Assembly (NCBI GenBank): GCA_024244665.1
Contig: JAAEOI010000395.1
Location: 1-16,955 of the forward strand
DNA: 16,955 nt
From: Bacteroidota bacterium
GTDB taxonomy: Bacteria > Bacteroidota > Bacteroidia > Bacteroidales > GCA-2748055
Direction of reading: 5' to 3'
Of this stretch, positions 7,926 to 14,559 are shown piece after piece. Both the position numbers and the translations under genes were made by a program. The notes below the pieces were generated by a model. The model was not told where the DNA came from and did no database searches. It saw nothing but the letters and a program-made list of their open reading frames with translations. Each line of letters starts with the position of its first letter. The first letter of the stretch is position 1.

Positions 7926-9037
7926 TGAATGATCTGTACGGGAAAGACAAACGGGTCATCCTGACCCTGGATGCCGGAGGAACCAACTTTGTTTTTTCTG
8001 CCATAAAAGGCAATAAGGAGATCGTCTCTCCTATTCGCAAACCTGCAAATGCAAATGACCTGGGCCGTTGTCTGGATACGGTGGTGGCTGGCTTTGATGA
8101 GGTGAAGGAAATGGTCATGGAACCTGTTGCAGGAATCAGTTTTGCCTTCCCTGGCCCGGCCGATTACAAGAACGGCATCATTGGTGATCTGCCCAACTTT
8201 CCTGCTTTCAAGGGTGGGGTACCCCTTGGCCCGCTGCTGGAAGATCACTTCCGCATCCCGGTATATATTAACAATGACGGGAACCTCTTTGCCTATGGTG
8301 AAACCCTGGCCGGATACATGCCCTGGCTCAACAGCCGATTGAAAACGGAGGGTAGCAACAGGCCATTCAGAAACCTGGTCGGATTTACCCTGGGTACTGG
8401 TTTTGGATCGGGCATCGTACTTGGGGAGAAGATGGTTTTGGGCCATAGCACAAGTGGTGCGGAAATCCACAATACGCTGAATCCATTTAACAGTGAGTGG
8501 AATGCGGAAGAGGCTGTAAGCACCCGGGCCATCCAGCGCGTGTATGAAGAGCAGACCGCTTCTTCTTTAGCTGACTCTTTGATGCCGGGGGATATCTACA
8601 AAATCGCAAAGGGCGACCGGGAAGGGAACCCGGAAGCAGCCAGGGAATCGTTCCGGGCTTTTGGAAGGTCACTGGGCGGTTCCATTGCCAATACCCTGTC
8701 ACTTTTCGACGGCATTGTGGTATTGGGTGGAGGGATCACGGCAGCCTGGGATCTGTTCTCACCGGCAATGTTCGAAGAGATCAACCGTCCCTATGTGGAT
8801 TTCCATGGTGTTCCCTCGCCCCGTTTGTCCTACCGCGTATACAATTTCGAGGATCCGGGGTCGCTCAAGGAATGTGCCGGTTTGAAAGGGAAGGAGCTGG
8901 AGATTCCGGGAAGTGGCCGGAAGGTGACATATGATGCCGATCCACGGACCGGTGTAGGGCTGTCAAGGATGGGTGCCAGCACTGCCATTGCTCTGGGTGC
9001 CTATGCATTTGCTTTGCAGCAACTGGATACCTTATGA
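7922..9037 (+). CDS. ROK-family sugar kinase without the zinc motif (candidate mannokinase/glucokinase)
   Basis: The 371-residue cytoplasmic kinase has the ROK/actin-like ATPase fold. It shows a phosphate-1 loop LTLDAGGTNFVFSAI (D17-N22), the sugar-binding stretch FAFPGPADYKNG, the catalytic-base segment INNDGNLFAYGE (D119), the phosphate-2 loop GFTLGTGFGSGIV and the adenosine motif IVVLGGGIT. Bacterial ROK kinases usually follow the GAEIGH-type His with a CxCGxxGC zinc site. Here GAEIH (H183) continues to NTLNPFNSEWNAEEAVS with no cysteine, so this belongs to a zinc-free branch. It should phosphorylate the 6-OH of the hexose imported by the preceding permease. Between a permease and a mannosidase, and with a probable mannose-6-P isomerase nearby, mannose is the likeliest substrate; glucose or fructose remain possible. 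The gene is joined at both ends by 4-nt ATGA overlaps. In-frame ATGs at 7922 and 7925 are both usable. Confidence 0.85.
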   Translation: MMNDLYGKDKRVILTLDAGGTNFVFSAIKGNKEIVSPIRKPANANDLGRCLDTVVAGFDEVKEMVMEPVAGISFAFPGPADYKNGIIGDLPNFPAFKGGVPLGPLLEDHFRIPVYINNDGNLFAYGETLAGYMPWLNSRLKTEGSNRPFRNLVGFTLGTGFGSGIVLGEKMVLGHSTSGAEIHNTLNPFNSEWNAEEAVSTRAIQRVYEEQTASSLADSLMPGDIYKIAKGDREGNPEAARESFRAFGRSLGGSIANTLSLFDGIVVLGGGITAAWDLFSPAMFEEINRPYVDFHGVPSPRLSYRVYNFEDPGSLKECAGLKGKELEIPGSGRKVTYDADPRTGVGLSRMGASTAIALGAYAFALQQLDTL

Positions 9038-11382
9038 GAAAGATCGCTACTTCACTGCTGATCACTGCCATCTCCGGGCTATCTTTCACCCAGGAACCCC
9101 GACCGGTGGATTATGTGGACCCGCTGCTGGGATCGCACGATTCCCGGTGGATCAATTTTCCCGGACCAACTCTGCCATTCGGGATGGTCAAGCTCAGCCC
9201 GGACAACCAGGAGCTGGGGTGGAAGGCCGGGTATGAATACAATATTGATAATATTGCAGGTTTCAGTCACCTGCATTCATGGACCATGGCAGGTTTGCTG
9301 ACCATGCCTGCTACCGGTCCGCTGAAGACCATTCCAGGTACTGAAAAGGATCCGGACCGGGGTTACCGTTCCCGGTTTAGTCACTCCGGTGAAAAGGCTT
9401 CTCCGGGATATTATTCAGTTTTTCTGGAGGATTACGGTATCCTGGCCGAGCTCACCAGTACTATGCGAACCGGGGTCCAGCGCTACACATTTCCACAGGC
9501 CGATACCGCCCGCATCCTGGTTGACCTGCTGATCCCTTCGGAATATGGATTTGAGAACTTCTACACGGAAGTCAGGCGTGTGAATGACCGGGAGATCCAG
9601 GGTGTTTCATACCAGCAAAGCCTCCGCAAGGCTAATTACAATGAGTATGTACTGCACTTCGTGATGCGCTTCAGCAAACCGTTTAAAACAATGAACGGCT
9701 GGGTAAAGGAAGAGGTGATAAGGGATACGGAATGGATATCTTCCGGTTTCGGGTTCAAGGATGTGGGCGCATTTATGGAGTTCTCCACCGTCGAGGGAGA
9801 GCAGATAATGGTTCAGACAGGCATCTCCCTGGTGAGTGTGGAGCAGGCCCGTTTGAACCTGGAGACTGAGATGGAACCCTACGGCTGGGATTTTAATGCG
9901 GTCAGGAATGAGGCCAGGGAAACCTGGAACCGCTTGCTGGGAAAAATCCGGGTGAAGGGTGGCACTGAAACTAATCTGAAGAAATTTTACACCAACCTGT
10001 ACAGGGCCTACTCGGGCAGGACCACATGGAATGATGTGAATGGCAGGTACATGGATATGTATGAGAAGGAACAGGTTCTGCCGGAGGGTACAGGCTCCAT
10101 TTACGGAAGCGATGGATTCTGGATTACTTTCTGGAATCTGAATCAGTTATGGGCCCTTGTGAATCCGGACATTACCAGCAGCTGGATCAAATCATTCCTG
10201 GAGATTTATAGCCGGGGCGGATGGCTGCCCAAAGGTCCCACGGGGATCGAGTATTCAGGAATCATGGTGGCATCCCATCAGTCATCATTTATTGCAGGGG
10301 CCTACCAAAAGGGGATCAGGGATTATAATGCGGAGAAAGCCTATGAAGCCATAAAAAAACTGCAAACTGTACCTGGGGGGCCTCATAAAGGAGGTGGTGT
10401 AGCAGGTAACCGGCACCTGGAATCTTATATGAACCTGGGCTATGTGCCCGATGAAGTTGGCCCGGTATCCAATACACTGGCCTATGCATATGATGACTGG
10501 GTGGTGGGACAGATGGCCAGATCGCTGGGAAAGGAGAAGGATTACAGGGAGTTTTCCAGGCGGGCCTTTAACTACAAGAAAGTCTTTGACCCGGAGGTGG
10601 GCTATATGCGCCGGAAGCACGAAGACGGATCGTTCGTGGCCGGATTCAGTCCTTATGGTGATGTCTCCTGGTTGGGTTCGGGATTCGTGGAGGGGAACGC
10701 CTGGCAATACACCTACTTTGTGCCGCACGACCTGCAGGGACTGATCGGGTTGATGGGCCGTGATGAATTTAACGACCGACTTGAGAAGGGTTTTGAGAAA
10801 TCGGCCCTTCATCAATTTAATTCCGAAAAGCTGGGTTCCAACAGCCTGGAGGGTATGGGCGTATTGCCTGTAAACCACGGCAACCAGCCGAACATGCAGG
10901 CAGCATGGCTTTTCAACCATTCTGGCAAGCCGTGGCTTACCCAGTACTGGGTACGCGAGATTATGGAAAACTATTACGGGCTCTCCTCTGAGGATGGCTG
11001 GCTGGGTGATGAGGACCAGGGCCAGATGGGAGCATGGTTCGTCATGAGCGCCATGGGACTGTTTCAGATGGATGGGGGTGCATCAGTCAGGCCTGTTTAC
11101 GAGATCGGGAGTCCGCTGTTTGAGCAGGTGAGCATCAAGCTGGATGAGGAGTATTATCCCGGGGGTGAGTTCCATATCGAAGCCAGGAATACATCCAAAA
11201 AGAACCGCTATATCCAGTCGGCCACCCTGAATGGTACCCCGTTGAATCAGCCATGGTTTTATCACCGGGACCTGGTAGAAGGTGGGAAACTGGTACTTGA
11301 AATGGGAGCAGAACCGAATATGGAGTGGGGAAGTGATCTTTCAAAGGCACCTCCTTCCATGAGCAGTATTAATAATAAATAA
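9034..11382 (+). CDS. Secreted GH92 alpha-mannosidase, paralog without esterase domain
   Basis: The 782-residue protein has a short signal peptide (residues 1-20, hydrophobic LLITAISGLSF) and a single full GH92 module. It aligns along its whole length with the GH92 half of the protein at 568: PVDYVDPLLG, PFGMVKLSPDNQ, GWKAGYEYNIDNIAGFSHLH, FWNLNQLW, GGWLPKGPTGIEYS. The acid motif VEGNAWQYTYFVPHD (E553) and the base motif GDEDQGQMGAW (D659, D661) are intact. It ends at APPSMSSINNK, exactly where the other protein continues into its linker and SGNH domain. The pair arose by duplication, followed by gain or loss of the esterase and by sequence divergence that may mean different linkage preference. 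The ATG overlaps the stop of the ROK kinase gene, so a periplasmic/outer-surface enzyme is translated in step with uptake and phosphorylation genes. Confidence 0.93.
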   Translation: MRKIATSLLITAISGLSFTQEPRPVDYVDPLLGSHDSRWINFPGPTLPFGMVKLSPDNQELGWKAGYEYNIDNIAGFSHLHSWTMAGLLTMPATGPLKTIPGTEKDPDRGYRSRFSHSGEKASPGYYSVFLEDYGILAELTSTMRTGVQRYTFPQADTARILVDLLIPSEYGFENFYTEVRRVNDREIQGVSYQQSLRKANYNEYVLHFVMRFSKPFKTMNGWVKEEVIRDTEWISSGFGFKDVGAFMEFSTVEGEQIMVQTGISLVSVEQARLNLETEMEPYGWDFNAVRNEARETWNRLLGKIRVKGGTETNLKKFYTNLYRAYSGRTTWNDVNGRYMDMYEKEQVLPEGTGSIYGSDGFWITFWNLNQLWALVNPDITSSWIKSFLEIYSRGGWLPKGPTGIEYSGIMVASHQSSFIAGAYQKGIRDYNAEKAYEAIKKLQTVPGGPHKGGGVAGNRHLESYMNLGYVPDEVGPVSNTLAYAYDDWVVGQMARSLGKEKDYREFSRRAFNYKKVFDPEVGYMRRKHEDGSFVAGFSPYGDVSWLGSGFVEGNAWQYTYFVPHDLQGLIGLMGRDEFNDRLEKGFEKSALHQFNSEKLGSNSLEGMGVLPVNHGNQPNMQAAWLFNHSGKPWLTQYWVREIMENYYGLSSEDGWLGDEDQGQMGAWFVMSAMGLFQMDGGASVRPVYEIGSPLFEQVSIKLDEEYYPGGEFHIEARNTSKKNRYIQSATLNGTPLNQPWFYHRDLVEGGKLVLEMGAEPNMEWGSDLSKAPPSMSSINNK

Positions 11383-11391
11383 AACATCACC

Positions 11392-12633
11392 ATGAATTCA
11401 AGAGAGAGAGTCCTTTCCGCATTAAACTTCCAGGAGCCCGACAGGATACCCGTTGATCTGGGGGGGCACCGTTCATCAGGGATTGCAGCCATCGCATTAC
11501 ACAGACTAAGGAAGTACCTGGGCCTTCCGGAAAGGCCGGTCAGGATTTACGATATGGTTCAGCAACTGGGGATCATCGATGAGGATATCCTGGACCTCTT
11601 TGGAGTGGATACCATTGAGATGGGACGGGGATTTCTGTTGGATGATGCAGATTGGAAACCATGGGTGCTGCCCGATGGTACAGACTGTGAGATCCCTGCA
11701 TACATCAACCTGGAAAAGCGGGGAGAGGATTGGCTGATCTTTGAGGATACAGGTTATGAACTGGGTATCATGAAGAAGGGGAGCCTCTATTTTGAACAGA
11801 CCCAGTTCCCTTTGATGGAAAGGGGTATCGAACGTGATGATTTCCATGACCTGAGGGAGATGCTTGGGAAGACCATATGGTCAGCTGTTCCTCATCCCGG
11901 TGCGCATCTTCCACTGGATGAGCAAGGACTAAGGGAAATGGGAGAGAAGGCAGCCGCGCTGAGGGCTTCCACCGACAGGGCCATTATCGGGCTCTTCGGA
12001 GGTAATATGTTTGAATTGCCCCAGTGGCTCTACCGGATGGATCATTACCTGCTGGCTACGGGAATGTATATGGATAAGGCTCTGCAACTTTCAGAGGAAC
12101 TATATAAAATCCACCTTGATAACCTTGAGAAGTGGATGTCCGCAGTGGGGCCCTATATTGATGTCGTTCTTTTCGGGGATGACCTGGGTGGTCAGCAAGG
12201 TCCCCTGATCAGTCCGGATGCTTACAGGGAATTATACAAACCGTATCATAAGAAACTCTGGGGCCGCGCCAAAGAGCTGGCCGATGTGAAGGTCCAGCTT
12301 CACTGCTGCGGAGGAATCCATGAACTGCTGGAGGATCTGATTGAGGCGGGTCTGGATGCGGTAAATCCGGTGCAAATCTCCTGCAGGGGAATGGATCCCG
12401 CAAGGTTGAAGGCAGAATTCGGCGGCAGGCTCACTTTCTGGGGCGGGGGATGCGATACCCAGAGTATTCTCCCTATGGCCACTCCCGGTCAGGTAAGGGA
12501 AAATGTCCGTGAACTGACCGGGATATTATCCCCGGGTGGAGGTTTTGTATTTCAGCAGGTTCATAACATTCTGGCCAATGTCTCCACAGAAAACATTGTG
12601 GCCATGCTGGAAGCCATCAATCCTTCCAACTAA
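11392..12633 (+). CDS. UROD/MtaA-superfamily protein (methyltransferase-like; not a haem enzyme by context)
   Basis: The 413-residue cytoplasmic protein belongs to the uroporphyrinogen decarboxylase superfamily. It has an N-terminal RERVLSALNFQEPDRIPVDLGG (the usual opening of the MtaA-like branch), the barrel segment VVLFGDDLGGQQGPLISP, then QLHCCGGIHELLEDLIEAG and LDAVNPVQISCRGMDPARLK, the GGGCDTQ motif, and a GGGFVFQQVHNI ending. H304 and C306 (HxC) plus C354 (GGGCD) form a plausible zinc site of the kind used by corrinoid methyltransferases such as MtaA; most relatives I know have GGID or GGVD where C354 is. It lacks the arginine-rich start of true HemE. It closes the permease-kinase-GH92 operon 9 nt after the GH92 stop. 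Relatives often sit in sugar-use clusters with unproven roles. A role in removing methyl from methylated sugars is only a hypothesis, because no corrinoid protein is encoded in view. Its stop codon overlaps the convergent gene. Confidence 0.8.
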   Translation: MNSRERVLSALNFQEPDRIPVDLGGHRSSGIAAIALHRLRKYLGLPERPVRIYDMVQQLGIIDEDILDLFGVDTIEMGRGFLLDDADWKPWVLPDGTDCEIPAYINLEKRGEDWLIFEDTGYELGIMKKGSLYFEQTQFPLMERGIERDDFHDLREMLGKTIWSAVPHPGAHLPLDEQGLREMGEKAAALRASTDRAIIGLFGGNMFELPQWLYRMDHYLLATGMYMDKALQLSEELYKIHLDNLEKWMSAVGPYIDVVLFGDDLGGQQGPLISPDAYRELYKPYHKKLWGRAKELADVKVQLHCCGGIHELLEDLIEAGLDAVNPVQISCRGMDPARLKAEFGGRLTFWGGGCDTQSILPMATPGQVRENVRELTGILSPGGGFVFQQVHNILANVSTENIVAMLEAINPSN

Positions 12634-13742
12634 AATCCGGGATCCATCAGTTTCAGAGGTACCCATACGAACCTGGGCCTGTAAATACCGGCGTTCAGGA
12701 AGTGATCTTCCAGCAAAAAGCTATTCATGTTGTATGATACCAGGATCTGTTCCTCGTTCATAAATTGCGGATGGGCGATAGCATTGTAGGTGATCAGGTT
12801 CGTGTCTGCTCCGGGAATGGGGGTGGTGTAGAGCAGGGATTGATTATTCCAGGGACCGTAAGGAGTTTCTGATATGAAGGAGCAAATCTCTGTACTGAAT
12901 GAGTCCATCTGGGTAATATATGCATACTTATCCCGGATTTTAAGGACGGTGAACTGTTCAGATGCATGCATGTTCCCCATGGGGCGGGATTGAGCCGGGT
13001 CACCTGTCCATTCCTCCCCGTTAAAGAATTCCCACGCTTCGGACACATCCCCGGAAGGGTACCTGGCTGCATGGGGGCGCCCCCCGTGAGCACCGTACAC
13101 ATAGGTATAATCAGGCTCTTCCAGTATGGCGTGACCGTAATGGACCTGCATGACCTGACAATACGGGATCTCAATCACACTCTCCTGTTCGATCTCCGGC
13201 AGTGTGAATGTGGCCAGCCAGGTTGATTGCCAGTGGAAACCCCACATTCCGGTATCGGCCTGTTCAAATTGCGACAGGAATACCTTCAGTTTTCCCTCCT
13301 CGATGAGTCCGTCCCCGGGCCAGAACCAGATGTCACCCTCGGAAAGTGCTTCATCTTTCTCCACTGCGGGAGGGATGATCATGGAGGCATCGTAGGGCGG
13401 CCTGACCTGGTGAAGGGTTGTCAGTGAATCTCCATCCTGGACCACAAAGGAATTCCTGATAAAAATTGGCGTCTGACGTTCCCGGGTCAGGTCCGGATTC
13501 ACGCTTCCAAGAAAGGTATCCCCGAATATCCATACGGTCCTGCCATCGGGCAGTAGCACGGAGTAGGTTCCGTCTCCCCCGGTAAATCCACAGCAGCTCC
13601 TGATAAAGAGGCTGGAGAAGGTTGAGTCGGGTGTTGAAAATGCCTCCAGGTCGCTGGTTTGCTTATTGTTACCTGAATTACTGTTCGAACATGATCCAGC
13701 CAGGATGGCCATGATTGTGAAGATCCCAAAGGTGTATTTCAT
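12630..13742 (-). CDS. DUF5005/DUF4185-like beta-propeller-type lipoprotein
   Basis: The 370-residue protein, read on the minus strand, starts with a lipoprotein signal (ILAGSC, Cys18) and a Ser/Asn-rich linker. The core begins with GFTGGDGTYSVLLPDGRTVW and IFGDTFLG, followed by WFWPGDG, HYGHAI, WEFFNGEEW, HASEQFTVLKI and YNAIAHPQ. These are repeated beta-strand blades as in the DUF5005/DUF4185 group, folds related to five-bladed propeller glycosidases. Some DUF4185 proteins were classified as endo-D-arabinanases (GH183), so a glycosidase role is plausible but unproven. It is clearly paralogous to the N-terminal half of the protein at 14560. I start it at the ATG complementary to 13740-13742, because this gives a proper signal peptide; an in-frame ATG 24 nt upstream (13766) would add MFRHIYIT and bury the promoter. 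The gene is divergent from the GntR gene and convergent with the UROD-like gene, whose stop codon it overlaps. Confidence 0.8.
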   Translation of the reverse strand: MKYTFGIFTIMAILAGSCSNSNSGNNKQTSDLEAFSTPDSTFSSLFIRSCCGFTGGDGTYSVLLPDGRTVWIFGDTFLGSVNPDLTRERQTPIFIRNSFVVQDGDSLTTLHQVRPPYDASMIIPPAVEKDEALSEGDIWFWPGDGLIEEGKLKVFLSQFEQADTGMWGFHWQSTWLATFTLPEIEQESVIEIPYCQVMQVHYGHAILEEPDYTYVYGAHGGRPHAARYPSGDVSEAWEFFNGEEWTGDPAQSRPMGNMHASEQFTVLKIRDKYAYITQMDSFSTEICSFISETPYGPWNNQSLLYTTPIPGADTNLITYNAIAHPQFMNEEQILVSYNMNSFLLEDHFLNAGIYRPRFVWVPLKLMDPGF

Positions 13743-13763
13743 GGTTATGTAAATATGTCTGAA

Positions 13764-13771
13764 CAAATATA
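13764..13771 (-). promoter_or_regulatory. Promoter -7 box for the minus-strand lipoprotein gene
   Basis: On the minus strand this reads TATATTTG, a perfect fit to the Bacteroidetes TAnnTTTG box. Transcription would begin near 13757, giving a leader of about 15 nt before the start codon at 13742. A TTG (minus strand, 13788-13786) lies upstream, but the 14-nt gap is shorter than usual. An overlapping near-match, CATATTTG, occurs 8 bases further upstream. Confidence 0.5.
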
Positions 13772-13802
13772 CAAATATGTCTTGTCAAGCCCTTACAATC
13801 TG

Positions 13803-13810
13803 TATATTTG
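13803..13810 (+). promoter_or_regulatory. Promoter -7 box for the GntR-lipoprotein operon
   Basis: TATATTTG fits TAnnTTTG exactly. A -33-like TTG at 13782-13784 lies 18 nt upstream, near the usual spacing. The expected transcription start is at about 13816, practically on the GTG proposed as the GntR start (13815), so the message would be leaderless or nearly so. Confidence 0.45.
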
Positions 13811-13814
13811 TAGG

Positions 13815-14549
13815 GTGAAATACTCCATAGACCACAAGAGCCCGATCCCCCTTCATGCACAGGCTGAAGCTTTATTAAGAAAAATGATCGAGGAGCCCCG
13901 GTTCAGTAACGGCGGATTTATTCCAAATGAGGTCGACCTTGCGAAAAAACTTGGGATATCGCGAAATACCATACGCCAGGCACTGAATAAGCTGGTTTTT
14001 GAAGGATTGCTGGTTCGCAAGAAAGGTGTTGGTACAAAAGTGGCAGACCGGAGTGTGAGCAGTAAAGTATCCAATTGGTTAAGTTTTACACAGGAAATGG
14101 AAGCTAAAGGTCTCGTGCCTGAGACATTTGATATCCGGGTTTCCTGGGTACGTCCCTCTTCTGAAGTGGCACGGGTATTCGGGATCCCCGATGATAAGAA
14201 GGTGCTGAAACTGATCCGCTTAAGGGGTCTGAAAGACAATCCTTTTGTCTATTTCGTCTCCTGGTTTCATCCCCGTGTGGGTCTCACCGGTGAGGAGGAT
14301 TTTTCACGTCCCCTCTATGATATCATGGAACAGGATTACTCCACCATAGCCAAACTGTCCAAAGAGGAAATCAGTGCTACCGGGGCAGACGACCACATCG
14401 CCGGTCATCTCAGCATTCCAAAAGGATTCCCTGTTCTGGTGAGGAAGCGGGTGGTTTATGACCCGGGGGACCGGCCAATTGAATATAATATAGGCTATTA
14501 TAATTCGGAGAGCTTTATCTATTCCATAGAGAGCGACAGAGAAATATAA
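13815..14549 (+). CDS. GntR-family (HutC/UTRA) transcriptional regulator
   Basis: The product has 244 residues if it starts at this GTG. The N-terminal winged helix-turn-helix runs from KSPIPLHAQAEALL through NGGFIPNEVDLAKKLG, the recognition helix SRNTIRQALNKL (about residues 49-60) and the wing GLLVRKKGVGTKV. Residues about 95-235 match the UTRA ligand-binding domain, which binds sugars, sugar phosphates or amino-acid-derived effectors in this subfamily. An in-frame ATG at 13755 would add 20 residues (MSEQIYKYVLSS...). I prefer the GTG because the wHTH normally starts within about ten residues of the N-terminus and the extension is encoded by promoter DNA. The gene is 10 nt upstream of the propeller-nitrilase lipoprotein gene and divergent from its paralog, so both are likely targets, together with autoregulation. 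The effector is not evident. Confidence 0.88.
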   Translation: MKYSIDHKSPIPLHAQAEALLRKMIEEPRFSNGGFIPNEVDLAKKLGISRNTIRQALNKLVFEGLLVRKKGVGTKVADRSVSSKVSNWLSFTQEMEAKGLVPETFDIRVSWVRPSSEVARVFGIPDDKKVLKLIRLRGLKDNPFVYFVSWFHPRVGLTGEEDFSRPLYDIMEQDYSTIAKLSKEEISATGADDHIAGHLSIPKGFPVLVRKRVVYDPGDRPIEYNIGYYNSESFIYSIESDREI

Positions 14550-14559
14550 ACCAATCACT

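Larger units (their letters stand above)
13763..13811. promoter_or_regulatory. Symmetric operator/promoter element between divergent genes
   Basis: ACAAATATACA (13763-13773) and TGTATATTTGT (13801-13811) are perfect 11-nt inverted copies flanking the near-palindrome CTTGTCAAG (13781-13789). Each arm contains the -7 box of one of the two divergent promoters. In addition AAATATGTCT is directly repeated at 13751-13760 and 13773-13782, 22 bp apart, about two helical turns. The layout suits a dimeric GntR-type repressor silencing both directions from one site. The symmetry is seen in the sequence; binding is inference. Confidence 0.5.

Noticed and set aside
568..11382. Mobile element carrying the GH92 genes
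   Set aside because: No transposase, integrase, terminal inverted repeats or target duplications are visible. The truncated kinase suggests rearrangement but does not show the mechanism.
11392..12633. HemE (uroporphyrinogen decarboxylase) of haem synthesis
   Set aside because: The overall motifs (HCCGGIH, NPVQ, GGGCDTQ) and the operon context fit the MtaA-like branch of the superfamily, and the conserved HemE N-terminal arginine motif is missing.
13755..13814. ATG at 13755 as the start of the GntR regulator
   Set aside because: The added 20 residues are atypical before a GntR winged helix and are encoded by the inverted-repeat promoter region. Using it would leave only 12 nt between divergent genes. 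It remains formally possible.
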